Notes: generated by a model not told the origin, from the sequence alone. Shown: positions 44,895-53,704, counted from the stretch's first letter. The stretch: 64,000 bases of DNA from Vibrio sp. S9_S30 (GCF_014694455.1 NZ_JAAUWT010000017.1:1-64000); one strand, 5' to 3'. Program-made: numbers and translations.

Positions 44895-46307
44895 ATGAGC
44901 CAGAACGTATACCAATTTATCGATGTTCAACGTGTCGATCCCGCTAAGAAGCCGCTTAAGATACGGAAGATTGAGTTTGTCGAAATCTACGAACCTTTTA
45001 CCCACCAACAAGCCACCGCGCAGGCGGATCGCTGCCTTGACTGTGGAAACCCTTATTGTGAATGGAAATGCCCTGTTCACAACTACATTCCTCAATGGCT
45101 AAAACTGGCCAACGAAGGAAGAATCATAGAAGCAGCGGAACTGTCTCACCAAACCAACAGCCTGCCTGAAGTGTGTGGGCGAGTGTGTCCTCAAGATCGC
45201 CTGTGTGAAGGGTCTTGTACGCTCAATGACGATTTCGGCGCGGTCACCATCGGCAATATCGAAAAGTACATTACGGACAAAGCGTTCGAGATGGGCTGGA
45301 AACCCGATATGTCCTCTGTGGAATGGACGGACAAAAAAGTGGCCATTATTGGTGCGGGTCCGGCAGGTCTGGCTGCCGCCGACATTTTGGTACGAAACGG
45401 TGTAAAGCCCGTCGTGTTTGATCGCTACCCAGAAATCGGTGGCTTACTGACCTTTGGTATTCCTTCTTTCAAGTTGGAAAAAGGGGTCATGGAAAACCGC
45501 CGTCATATTTTCAGTGAGATGGGTGTCGAATTCAGAATGAATGTTGAAGTGGGGAAAGATATCCAACTCCAAGCGCTTATTGATGACTACGACGCTGTCT
45601 TCTTAGGCGTGGGCACCTATAAAAACATGCGGGCGGGCTTAGAAAATGAAGAGGCGCCAGGCGTATATGATGCACTGCCCTTCCTTATTTCTAACACCTA
45701 TAAAGTGATGGAACTGGACACAACGGATCCGTACATCGACATGGCAGGCAAGCGCGTCGTGGTTCTCGGGGGGGGAGACACCGCGATGGACTGCGTTCGC
45801 ACATCCATTCGTCAAGGTGCAAGCAACGTGATATGTGCGTATCGCCGTGACGAAGCCAACATGCCCGGCTCTCGGCGTGAAGTAAAAAATGCCAAAGAAG
45901 AAGGCGTTAACTTCCTGTTCAACCTTCAGCCTCTGGGCATTGAAGTGAACAAAGACGGCAAAGTCGTGGGCGTGAAAGTGGTGAAAACCGCCCTAGGAGA
46001 GCCCGATAGTGCAGGTCGCCGCCGACCAGAGCCTGTTGCGGGAAGCGAACACATTCTGGATGCCGATGCGGTTATTATGGCGTTTGGATTCCAGCCACAC
46101 ACAATGAGCTGGTTAGAACCATTCGGGGTGGAGTTGGATCAGTGGGGTCGCATCAAAGCCCCTTCGGATCAAGAGTTTCAATACCAAACATCCAATAAGA
46201 AAATCTTCGCGGGTGGTGACGCCGTAAGAGGATCGGATTTAGTCGTGACGGCGATTGATGAAGGCAGAAAAGCTGCGGAAGGCATCCTCGATTTCTTAGA
46301 GGTTTAA
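44895..46307 (+). CDS. gltD: Glutamate synthase small subunit, second copy (E. coli type)
   Basis: The 470-residue beta chain partners the preceding large subunit. It has Cys clusters in DRCLDCGNPYCEWKCPVHNYIPQ and GRVCPQDRLCEGSC, the FAD motif GAGPAGLAAADIL, the NADPH motif GGGDTAMDCVRTSIRQGA, and GGDAVRGSDLVVTA near the end. The length is close to E. coli GltD (472). The ribosome binding site is AGGAGAG at 44884-44890. A terminator-like hairpin follows at 46338-46374. Confidence 0.96.
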   Translation: MSQNVYQFIDVQRVDPAKKPLKIRKIEFVEIYEPFTHQQATAQADRCLDCGNPYCEWKCPVHNYIPQWLKLANEGRIIEAAELSHQTNSLPEVCGRVCPQDRLCEGSCTLNDDFGAVTIGNIEKYITDKAFEMGWKPDMSSVEWTDKKVAIIGAGPAGLAAADILVRNGVKPVVFDRYPEIGGLLTFGIPSFKLEKGVMENRRHIFSEMGVEFRMNVEVGKDIQLQALIDDYDAVFLGVGTYKNMRAGLENEEAPGVYDALPFLISNTYKVMELDTTDPYIDMAGKRVVVLGGGDTAMDCVRTSIRQGASNVICAYRRDEANMPGSRREVKNAKEEGVNFLFNLQPLGIEVNKDGKVVGVKVVKTALGEPDSAGRRRPEPVAGSEHILDADAVIMAFGFQPHTMSWLEPFGVELDQWGRIKAPSDQEFQYQTSNKKIFAGGDAVRGSDLVVTAIDEGRKAAEGILDFLEV

Positions 46308-46337
46308 CTCGCTAACAGGACGCATAACGCATACTCT

Positions 46338-46374
46338 AAAGCAAAGCACAGTGACAAGCTGTTCTTTGCTTTTT
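46338..46374 (+). terminator. Terminator after the second gltBD operon
   Basis: AAAGCAAAG and CTTTGCTTT pair, with an inner ACAG/CTGT pairing, and end in several T. It lies just before the DUF1499 gene. Confidence 0.75.
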
Positions 46375-46394
46375 CATCTAAGGAGAGTTCACCA

Positions 46395-46835
46395 ATGAAA
46401 AACCTCAGTGTCGTTTTAGGCTCTTTCGTTTTCCTTTCGGCTTGCAGCCAAGAACCCGTGTCGATTCCAGACAGAACTTCCCATCCTTGTGGAGACAGCC
46501 CAAACTGTGTCTCCACTCTTGAGCATCGTGAAGACTTTCTGATACAACCATTCACTTTGGCATCAGGGGATATCACCATTGATCAAATTGAAAGTGTGGC
46601 GCTATCTATGCCGGGCTCGCTAACAGCGGTCAAACAGGGCGCCTACATTCGAATAGAATACACGAGCGATTTCTTTGGATTTGTCGACGATTTAGAAATC
46701 AAAATTGAAGGCGACACATTGGTCGTACGTTCGGAGTCTCGCACTGGTCATTCTGACTTTGGCATCAATCGGGAACGTACAGATGAATTACGTCAGCTTT
46801 TACTGAATCACAAACTCATTAAGCAAAATGAATGA
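46395..46835 (+). CDS. DUF1499 family lipoprotein
   Basis: The 146-residue protein has a lipoprotein signal with LSAC (Cys 17) and the DUF1499 features: CGDSPNCVST near the start, and VRSESRTGHSDFGINRERTDELRQLL near the end. Family members are conserved but functionally unassigned; this one should be membrane-anchored in the periplasm. AAGGAGAG precedes ATG 46395. It stands alone between the GOGAT terminator and a repeat-bearing intergenic region. Confidence 0.85.
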   Translation: MKNLSVVLGSFVFLSACSQEPVSIPDRTSHPCGDSPNCVSTLEHREDFLIQPFTLASGDITIDQIESVALSMPGSLTAVKQGAYIRIEYTSDFFGFVDDLEIKIEGDTLVVRSESRTGHSDFGINRERTDELRQLLLNHKLIKQNE

Positions 46836-47253
46836 GAGAATTCAGTCTCCCCTTCTTATTCAAGCGCTTTGGATCCATCGAGATGATCCGTTCAGCACTG
46901 TTACGCTTTGTTGCAAGGTATCGACCTGAGTATCCATTGATTTACAACATAACGACACACCTCGCACTGTGATTAAATCGCATAACATCGGAAGAAAACT
47001 CACCCTCGAAAAATCGACCACCCAACTTAACCTGAACTCGGGATAAGAGGTTAATCGCCCCCACGAATCAATAACGGGTTATTGAGAGAGTACAACGCAG
47101 TGGTCTGTAAAAAGAACCATTAGAAAGCAATCTGTTACCCCGAGTTCGGGTGACTTAAATAACGGAATTCAAACACAGTTCACTTTCTCCTTCTTGCAAA
47201 TTAGAGCAAAATTGAACAAAGTGTCAGTTCAATCAATCTCATAGGTAGTTCGA
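46836..47253. other. Intergenic region before the two-component system, with an inverted-repeat element
   Basis: No gene is seen. A pair of inverse copies, left TTAACCTGAACTCGGGATAA (47028-47047) and right TTACCCCGAGTTCGGGTGA (47135-47153), flanks about 90 bases. The operon promoter probably lies after 47160, where the sequence is AT-rich. Confidence 0.55.
47028..47153. repeat. Element with near-matching terminal inverted repeats, about 126 bp
   Basis: The ends are inverse copies with a core CCCGAGTTC / GAACTCGGG and few mismatches. There is no coding capacity. This resembles the small dispersed repeats of vibrio genomes. Confidence 0.55.
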
Positions 47254-47946
47254 GTGGAAAATAAGGTTATCTTAATCGTAGATGACAACCAGGAAATCCT
47301 TGACGCGCTTAGCGAATATCTAAAACGTTCAAACTTTTCTGTGCTGACCGCTATGAATGGAGATCAGATGTGGACCCTGCTTCAATCCAACACACCTGAT
47401 CTCATCATATTAGATATCATGCTACCTGGGGATGACGGCCTAACACTTTGCCAGAAGATACGACAAGATTCCCACGTTCCTATCATTATCCTCACCGCTG
47501 TCACCGACGATGCGGATCGTATTGCTGGATTAGAAATAGGAGCAGATGACTATATTACCAAGTCATTTAACCCAAGAGAGCTGTTAGCCAGAATCAAAGC
47601 GTTGCTGCGTCGTGCGACATTCAATACAGGTATAACGGAAAGGAAAATCCGTTTTCTGAGTTGGACATTTGACACATTAAAGCGTCAATTAACGCATGAC
47701 GACGGTCAGACTGTGTCCCTTTCAGGAGCCGACTACTGTTTGCTCTCTCTGATGCTCGATCAGCCCAACAGCCTATTGAGCCGCGATCAAATCGCACAAG
47801 CGCTCTGGGGAAGAGATGCCGAGCCCATGGAAAGGGGCATTGATGTCCAAGTTAGCCGACTGAGAAAACAGCTCAGAGATGACCATCGCAACGTTATCCT
47901 AACCGTCCGAAATCGTGGGTACATGTTGGCCATTGAATCAAAATGA
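47254..47946 (+). CDS. OmpR-family response regulator
   Basis: This 230-residue regulator has a receiver domain with acidic pair Asp 10-Asp 11, phospho-acceptor Asp 54 (LIILDIMLPGDDG), Thr 81 and Lys 103, then an OmpR-type winged helix ending QVSRLRKQLRDDHRNVILTVRNRGYML. The usual Lys-Pro after the fifth strand is Lys 103-Ser 104 (YITKSFNPREL), which is uncommon. The start is GTG 47254. Its stop overlaps the ATG of the next gene, a histidine kinase, so the pair is translationally coupled. Confidence 0.92.
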   Translation: MENKVILIVDDNQEILDALSEYLKRSNFSVLTAMNGDQMWTLLQSNTPDLIILDIMLPGDDGLTLCQKIRQDSHVPIIILTAVTDDADRIAGLEIGADDYITKSFNPRELLARIKALLRRATFNTGITERKIRFLSWTFDTLKRQLTHDDGQTVSLSGADYCLLSLMLDQPNSLLSRDQIAQALWGRDAEPMERGIDVQVSRLRKQLRDDHRNVILTVRNRGYMLAIESK

Positions 47947-49379
47947 AAAACAAAATGGTTTTACATTCCATGGTCACCCGCATCACGATCTCTATGTTCA
48001 CTGTTATCATCTTGGCAGAGATTTTTGCAGGGTTCGTTTGGTTTAAAGCAACGGCGGCATCCAAAAAAGAATCGGCAAGTATCGCGGTATCCACCATTAC
48101 CTCCGCCGCCGCCGAAACCATTAATTATTTTTCAGAGTTACCCGTCAATTATCGTCATTTGGTTCTGGAGCAATTACGGAATATTGGTGGGACACGCTTC
48201 TTTGTTTCAATGAACAATCGTTCTCTCACTATGCCGGCGCTTCAACATTACGCTCTGGTGCCCGACATTGAAGCTCAGGCAATCAAGCAGTTGGATAAAC
48301 AAATAAAACAGTCCCATGCCATTAAAGTGACGTTCACTAGCCGCGACGAAATTTTGTTATTTAACACCGCCCTAAAAATCAACGAACTGCCTGCATTATG
48401 GAAAAATTACAGCTTGGTTTTAGGAGAATTGAGCCTACCCATTATGGTCATACAGGTACACATTACTAAGGATGAATGGCTCTACCTGGCTACCGTTTTA
48501 CCTTTATCTTTCAATGATCTCAAAAACAACTTCATTGATGGTCGGCAGATTATCTTCCTTTTCATTGTTACCGTGCTACTCGTTGGCGTTTCTTACGTCG
48601 TACTAAGAAGAGAGACGCGCCCATTTCGCTCGCTGGCCCGCTCAGCCACATTAATGGGAGCAAATATGCAAATAGAGGAAATAAAAGAAGAAGGTTCCAG
48701 CGAAACGCGCGCGGCTATCCACGCATTCAACAAAATGAACCGTCGTATAAAAGCCTACTTGAGAGACAGAGATACTTTCTTTAATGCCATTTCTCATGAC
48801 ATCAAAACCCCTTTAGCCTGCCTGAAACTCCGCACCGAAATGTTGGATGACCAACCCACAAAAGAGCGGTTTGAGAAGCTATTAAATGAGGTTGAGCTCA
48901 TGCTTAACGGGGCGCTTCAGTGCATGCGAGACAACGATATTCATGAAGAATTAGAATGGTTTGAAATCAATGATTTTATTGAACAATGTGCCGCTATTCA
49001 TAACAAGTCTCAGCAAGTGGTTCGGCTCAACCGCATGCCCTCAATTCGCCATTATGGAAAACCTTTGGCCATCAAACGATGCCTGTTTAATCTCGTTGAT
49101 AACTCAGTAAAATATGGTCATTCCGTCGACATTAGTATGTATGTCAACGAAGACACTCTGCATATTACTCTCCAAGATGCGGGGCCAGGAATCGCCAACG
49201 ACATGCTGGAAGAGGTCTTTAAACCGTATGTCCGAATCGACAAAAATGGAGTCGATGGCTCCGGTCTAGGACTATACATAGCAAGGAGCATTGCTCGAAG
49301 CCATGGCGGCGATGTCACCCTCTCCAATTCCCCTAATGGTGGTTTAGAAATTGATATCGTTTTGGCGAGAATTTTATGA
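47943..49379 (+). CDS. Sensor histidine kinase
   Basis: This 478-residue kinase has an N-terminal membrane helix (about 13-35), a periplasmic domain of about 165 residues (with GGTRFFVSMNNRSL), a second helix (about 200-220), a HAMP-like segment, HisKA with His 285 (NAISHDIKTPLACLKLRTEM), and an ATPase domain with DNSVKYG and GSGLGLYIARSIARSHGG. The medium-sized periplasmic domain could dock a ligand-loaded binding protein. The gene starts 4 bases inside the regulator gene and ends 4 bases inside the sugar-binding protein gene. Confidence 0.93.
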   Translation: MKNKMVLHSMVTRITISMFTVIILAEIFAGFVWFKATAASKKESASIAVSTITSAAAETINYFSELPVNYRHLVLEQLRNIGGTRFFVSMNNRSLTMPALQHYALVPDIEAQAIKQLDKQIKQSHAIKVTFTSRDEILLFNTALKINELPALWKNYSLVLGELSLPIMVIQVHITKDEWLYLATVLPLSFNDLKNNFIDGRQIIFLFIVTVLLVGVSYVVLRRETRPFRSLARSATLMGANMQIEEIKEEGSSETRAAIHAFNKMNRRIKAYLRDRDTFFNAISHDIKTPLACLKLRTEMLDDQPTKERFEKLLNEVELMLNGALQCMRDNDIHEELEWFEINDFIEQCAAIHNKSQQVVRLNRMPSIRHYGKPLAIKRCLFNLVDNSVKYGHSVDISMYVNEDTLHITLQDAGPGIANDMLEEVFKPYVRIDKNGVDGSGLGLYIARSIARSHGGDVTLSNSPNGGLEIDIVLARIL

Positions 49380-50623
49380 AAATTGGATATTACTTATCAC
49401 TGCTGACGCTGGCTACACCTGTTTTTGCCAAGCCTTCATTTGAATTACTGCATTGGTGGACAGCAAAAGGTGAACAAGCGGCTCTTTCCGTCATCGAAGA
49501 TCAATTCATCAATTCCCCCATCCGGCTCATTAATGACTCCATTGCGGGCGGTGGAGGCTCGCCAGCTAAGACGATCCTTCAAGCAAGGGCGATTGCGGGC
49601 AACCTTCCCAACATTGCCCAAATGGAAGGACCCGCTATTCAGTCATGGGCTGCACTTGGCTTTTTGCATAATGTGAATACCATAGCGCGGTCCCAAGATT
49701 GGGATAATGTGTTATATCCAGAGGTTCAAAGCATCCATCAGTTTGCTGAGAACTATGTGGCTGTCCCCATTAATATTCATCGCCTCAACTGGATGTGGGT
49801 AAACACGTCCATATTAAAGCAACACCATGTTGATATACCAAAAGATTGGGATTCGCTGATCATGGCGTTTAGAGAGCTGAAAAAAAGAGGAATCCCCCCA
49901 ATCGCCCTCGGGAATGAACAGTGGCAAGTCGTCCAGCTTTTTGAAAACATTGCTTACGGAGTGGGTGGTGCAGATTACTATCGACGAGCCTTTGTGAACT
50001 TAGAACCCGATGCTCTCAAAAGCAAGCACACAGAAAAAGCATTAAAACGATTCCGAACCATTTCTAATCTAGTGGGTTCGGAACTTATGACGATGAAATG
50101 GGATCAAGGCACCCAATCTTTGCTAAATGGTGAGGTTGCATTCCAGCTAACTGGTGATTGGGCTTTGGCAGAAATCCTCAGCACCCAACGCACCATGCCA
50201 TCACATATTGAGTGCATCACCTTCCCATCCACTGAGAATGGGTTTATTTACAATATTGATAGCTTGGCGTTCTTTAAAACACAGCAAGCACATAGCGAAG
50301 AACTCGAATACATAATAAGTTCAATATCAAACCCTGACTTTCTGCTTGAATTTAATAAAAAAAAGGGATCTATCCCTGCACAAAAAAACATCCCGGTTCA
50401 TAGCTTGTCCCACTGCCAACAGAAGTCTTACCATGATTTCAATGCCGCCCGAAAACTTGGTACAGCCATGCCCAGTTTCATCGATTCTATGGCCGTCAAC
50501 CCAACGATACAAAATGCCGTATCCAACGAGCTGTTTCAGTATTTCAATGACTCAACCATCACCGATGACGCATTAATTAGCCATTTAAGCGTATTCAGTT
50601 CCAACATACCGAACAGACCTTAG
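49376..50623 (+). CDS. Orphan periplasmic sugar-binding protein linked to the two-component system
   Basis: This 415-residue family 1 solute-binding protein has a signal peptide (cleavage near FA-KP at 18-19) and the pattern of glucose/mannose-type binding proteins (ELLHWWTAKGEQAALSVIEDQF near the N-terminus, NIAQMEGPAIQSWAALGFL, and QLTGDWALAEIL late). No permease or ATPase gene adjoins it. Its ATG overlaps the kinase stop, so all three proteins are made together. This suggests an accessory sensor that presents a sugar to the kinase, as chitin-binding CBP does for ChiS or LuxP for LuxQ. The ligand is unknown. Confidence 0.88.
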   Translation: MKIGYYLSLLTLATPVFAKPSFELLHWWTAKGEQAALSVIEDQFINSPIRLINDSIAGGGGSPAKTILQARAIAGNLPNIAQMEGPAIQSWAALGFLHNVNTIARSQDWDNVLYPEVQSIHQFAENYVAVPINIHRLNWMWVNTSILKQHHVDIPKDWDSLIMAFRELKKRGIPPIALGNEQWQVVQLFENIAYGVGGADYYRRAFVNLEPDALKSKHTEKALKRFRTISNLVGSELMTMKWDQGTQSLLNGEVAFQLTGDWALAEILSTQRTMPSHIECITFPSTENGFIYNIDSLAFFKTQQAHSEELEYIISSISNPDFLLEFNKKKGSIPAQKNIPVHSLSHCQQKSYHDFNAARKLGTAMPSFIDSMAVNPTIQNAVSNELFQYFNDSTITDDALISHLSVFSSNIPNRP

Positions 50624-50706
50624 AGAGCCTTCACCCAACGATTTTTTAACTGCGCCTTTCATCTTGAGGCTGATGCAGCGCAGCTTTCTTACCAAACTTT
50701 CAGGAT

Positions 50707-50769
50707 GCACAATATCCATATCCGCCAGCACAATATTCATGTCTGCCAGCCCAATATTCATGAAAGTTA
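50707..50769. repeat. Three tandem copies of a 21-bp unit
   Basis: Units start GCACAATATCCAT, GCACAATATTCAT and GCCCAATATTCAT at 50707, 50728 and 50749; the last is decayed at its end. Confidence 0.85.
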
Positions 50770-50904
50770 TCCGCCCCCCATTGACAAGTCAGCCATAACA
50801 TCGTGCGACTGACCATCGCCTCACTCTATCCATTTCTAAAAAATCACTTACAAAACAGTTACAAATTATCACCTATAGAAATACTGCGTCCTCTAGAATC
50901 TCTG

Positions 50905-50961
50905 TACCCAAGTAACCTCAAGACGCTAGCTCCAAAACCTCAACTTCAGGTCACTTGGGGA
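50905..50961. repeat. Short inverted-repeat element of the ACCCAAGT type
   Basis: ACCCAAGTAACCT (50906-50918) and AGGTCACTTGGGG (50948-50960) are near-perfect inverse copies around about 29 bases. Confidence 0.65.
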
Positions 50962-51010
50962 TAGCAATAAACGAATAGCGCCACAGTTATTAAATAATGG
51001 AGAAGCGATA

Positions 51011-51913
51011 ATGAAGTTCTCGTCCAAGCTAATAGGTTTTTCTACATTACTTCTTGCTGCCAATATCAGTGCAGAAGAATATCGAATTGTAAGCCCTCAT
51101 CATGATGATGCTTTATTGGTTTTTTCCGGATACATATCCAGCTTAAACTTATCCAATGAAAATGATGAGCGGATAGTCGATGTCATGTTTGGAGCATCTA
51201 ACTACTCAACCAATCATCTTGATGTGTTAACCGATAAAAGAGTACTGACTATCACAAAAGCTCGTTACGCTGAAGACTATGATGCGTTAACCGAGCTGTT
51301 CACGGGTTGGGACAAATTCAAATTTAGAAGTTACGGCTACTACGATGCTCCGCTAAGAAAATACAAAGGCGATGTCACTGCAGGGGGCGGTCCAGCGGGT
51401 ACCTTTAAGAACTTCCGTCAAATTGAAATCGATACATTTAACATGATGGTACATAACTTCACTTCCATCTTAAAACGCGACAACTGTACATTATTGGTTC
51501 CAATCGCAAACGGTACCCACATCGATCACTTTATGACAAAAGAAGCGGTGATTACAGCGGCTTATCGACTCGGTAATCAAGCAAAATGTAAAATTAAGTT
51601 TGGTCAGGATCAACCTTACACGGATGCGAACCCTCAAAACGTGAATATAGAAATTGAAGCGCTAAAAGCACGATTACCAAATGGGGCTATTACTGAAGAA
51701 GTGTATGATATTCCGCTTGAGCCAGGCACCAATGAAACCATTAAACTGAATAAGTTTAAGAAGCACTACGTGACTCAATATGACACTGGATACATTGGTC
51801 CACTGACATCAAACTTACAAGAAGTCGTCTACGTTTGGAACCCTGAGACCTATGGCCAGGTTAAATCCCACAGACATTGTGACGGCTCAAGTTATTGTAC
51901 TCTCGCGCCATAA
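51011..51913 (+). CDS. Secreted PIG-L (LmbE)-family deacetylase
   Basis: The 300-residue protein has a signal peptide (about 1-21, ending ISA before EEYRIVSPHHDD). The PIG-L zinc motif, normally PHPDDE, here reads HHDD at 30-33, and the second motif HxDH appears as GTHIDHFMTKEAV. Members of this family remove acetyl groups from N-acetylglucosamine-containing compounds. Being exported, it would act in the periplasm or outside. Its neighbours, a sugar-sensing system and a glucose-family PTS, support an amino-sugar role, but this is inferred. A terminator follows. Confidence 0.8.
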   Translation: MKFSSKLIGFSTLLLAANISAEEYRIVSPHHDDALLVFSGYISSLNLSNENDERIVDVMFGASNYSTNHLDVLTDKRVLTITKARYAEDYDALTELFTGWDKFKFRSYGYYDAPLRKYKGDVTAGGGPAGTFKNFRQIEIDTFNMMVHNFTSILKRDNCTLLVPIANGTHIDHFMTKEAVITAAYRLGNQAKCKIKFGQDQPYTDANPQNVNIEIEALKARLPNGAITEEVYDIPLEPGTNETIKLNKFKKHYVTQYDTGYIGPLTSNLQEVVYVWNPETYGQVKSHRHCDGSSYCTLAP

Positions 51914-51982
51914 TCCCCTTTAAAAAACGGGCAGCAGAGAAGCTTTTCCCCTAGTCACCTTGAACGTTTCCCTGTTCCTTCC

Positions 51983-52006
51983 AAGGCACCTTTCGGTGCC
52001 TTTTTC
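51983..52006 (+). terminator. Terminator after the PIG-L gene
   Basis: AAGGCACC and GGTGCCTT with loop TTTC are followed by a T-rich stretch. Confidence 0.9.
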
Positions 52007-52075
52007 TTTATTGCAATCACTGCAACCCACAACCGCCGTTTTGTAAGCTCATTTTTACATAGTGAAAGCATTTGT

Positions 52076-52097
52076 AACCTTAGGGGTCAGTAAGGTT
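52076..52097. promoter_or_regulatory. Inverted repeat AACCTTA..TAAGGTT upstream of the PTS gene
   Basis: A perfect 7-bp repeat with an 8-base spacer lies just upstream of the second palindrome. Confidence 0.4.
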
Positions 52098-52101
52098 GAT
52101 A

Positions 52102-52121
52102 TTCTTTATATGTATAAAGAA
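52102..52121. promoter_or_regulatory. 20-bp palindromic operator candidate of the PTS gene
   Basis: TTCTTTATA and TATAAAGAA flank TG, a perfect palindrome 41 bp before the start codon. It does not match operators I know for Mlc, NagC or GntR-type regulators. Confidence 0.55.
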
Positions 52122-52162
52122 AACAGAAATAAAAACTAATGTGAACATAGAAGGATTTAAAC

Positions 52163-53686
52163 ATGATAGATAGTTTAAGAAGCAGCCTGTCCCGGCTTTC
52201 TTTAGTTGGCAAAGCGTTAATGTTACCTATATCCATTTTACCAGCAGCAGGTCTTTTGCTGGCATTTGGTGCGAAGTTGGACATTCCGCTAATGATGCGT
52301 GCAGGTGGCGTCATCTTCGATAACCTCCCTCTCCTATTTGCTGTTGGTGCAGCTGTTGGTTTAACGAAAGAATCCGGTATTGCGGCTTTGGCTGCCATTG
52401 TCGCGTTAGTGGTCATGAATGCAACGATGGGCGTCGCACTTAACATTACACCTGAAATGGCAATGAGCGGCGGACGCTACGCTATGGTCATGGGGATACC
52501 ATCACTGCAAACGGGTGTATTTGGCGGCTTGCTCGCGGGTATTCTAGCCGCGGTTATGTATCAACGATTCTATCAAACCAAACTGCCTGACTTTCTGGGC
52601 TTCTTTGCTGGCAAGCGTTTTGTTCCTATCGTCACGGCGTTCACTGCATTCTTAATTGGTCTTGTGCTTCCTTATGTGTGGTCTTACATTCAGTCAGGCA
52701 TTGATGCGCTCTCTCATATGGCCAACAGCGGCAATATGTATATTTCGACGTTCATCTACGGATTCATGGAGCGCGCACTGATACCACTGGGTTTACATCA
52801 CATTTTCTATAGCCCTTACTGGTTCTCTTTTGGTGAGTACACAACAGCGGCGGGCACAGTGGTTAATGGCGACCATACCATTTGGTTTAAAATGCTAGAA
52901 GACGGCGTCACCTCTTTCTCAACCGCCGAATACCAAGAAGCGGGTAAGTTCTTATCAGGTAACTTTGCTATCTATATGTTTGCATTCCCAGCAGCGTGCT
53001 TGGCGATGTACCATGAAGCCAAAGATAAGAATAAAAAAATTGCCGCAGGTATCCTAGGGTCTGCCGCGCTGACGTCTTTCGTTACGGGCATCACGGAGCC
53101 CGTCGAGTTTGCCTTCATCTTTGTTGCTCCTCTACTTTACGTATTCTCTGCAATCATGGCAGGGGTTTCTTACGCAGTAACGTATGCCCTCGATGTGCAC
53201 ATTGGTAAAACCTTCTCCGCAGGTATTATTGATTTCATTTCATTCGGTATTCTGCCATCCATGGATGGATTCAAGACCAACTGGATCAATGTCATTCTTT
53301 GGGGCTCAGTAATGGCCGTCATTTATTACTCTGTATTCCGATTGGCGATTCGCAAATTTGGCTTTAAAACCGTTGGACGCGAAGATACCGAAAGTGCCGC
53401 AATTACATTAAGCAACGAAGAATTGGCACGTGAGATTACAACCCTAATTGGCGGCAGAGGTAACATCACGACCATCGGTGCATGTATTACACGCCTACGA
53501 CTGCAAGTGAATGACCAATCTATCGTCAAAGAAGATGAAATTAAGGCGCTGGGTGCCATGGGAGTAATAAAAGTTGGCTCTAAAGGCTTGCAAATCATAT
53601 TAGGTTCAAGAGCGCAATTCGTCGCTGATATTATGAACTCAGAAACAAGTGAGCCCCCTCAAACCCTGTCAACCAATCCTAGTTAG
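52163..53686 (+). CDS. Glucose-family PTS permease, fused EIIC-EIIB
   Basis: This 507-residue protein imports and phosphorylates a sugar. The EIIC membrane domain (about 1-400) has MLPISILPAAGLLLAFGA and the family signature TGITEPVEFAFIFVAPLLY. The EIIB domain (about 415-490) has phospho-Cys 441 in TTIGACITRLRLQVND. No EIIA domain is attached, so it must use a separate EIIA such as Crr. It is not an obvious PtsG, NagE or MalX orthologue, so I leave the sugar open. AGAAGGA precedes ATG 52163; a palindrome upstream suggests dedicated control. Confidence 0.88.
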   Translation: MIDSLRSSLSRLSLVGKALMLPISILPAAGLLLAFGAKLDIPLMMRAGGVIFDNLPLLFAVGAAVGLTKESGIAALAAIVALVVMNATMGVALNITPEMAMSGGRYAMVMGIPSLQTGVFGGLLAGILAAVMYQRFYQTKLPDFLGFFAGKRFVPIVTAFTAFLIGLVLPYVWSYIQSGIDALSHMANSGNMYISTFIYGFMERALIPLGLHHIFYSPYWFSFGEYTTAAGTVVNGDHTIWFKMLEDGVTSFSTAEYQEAGKFLSGNFAIYMFAFPAACLAMYHEAKDKNKKIAAGILGSAALTSFVTGITEPVEFAFIFVAPLLYVFSAIMAGVSYAVTYALDVHIGKTFSAGIIDFISFGILPSMDGFKTNWINVILWGSVMAVIYYSVFRLAIRKFGFKTVGREDTESAAITLSNEELAREITTLIGGRGNITTIGACITRLRLQVNDQSIVKEDEIKALGAMGVIKVGSKGLQIILGSRAQFVADIMNSETSEPPQTLSTNPS

Positions 53687-53704
53687 AAATCAACATATAA
53701 AGAT

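Larger units (their letters stand above)
50624..51010. other. Intergenic region before the PIG-L gene, with repeats
   Basis: It holds three copies of a 21-bp unit (50707-50769) and a short inverted-repeat element (50905-50961). No gene and no clear promoter are seen. AATGGAGAAGCGATA before 51011 is the ribosome binding region. Confidence 0.55.
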
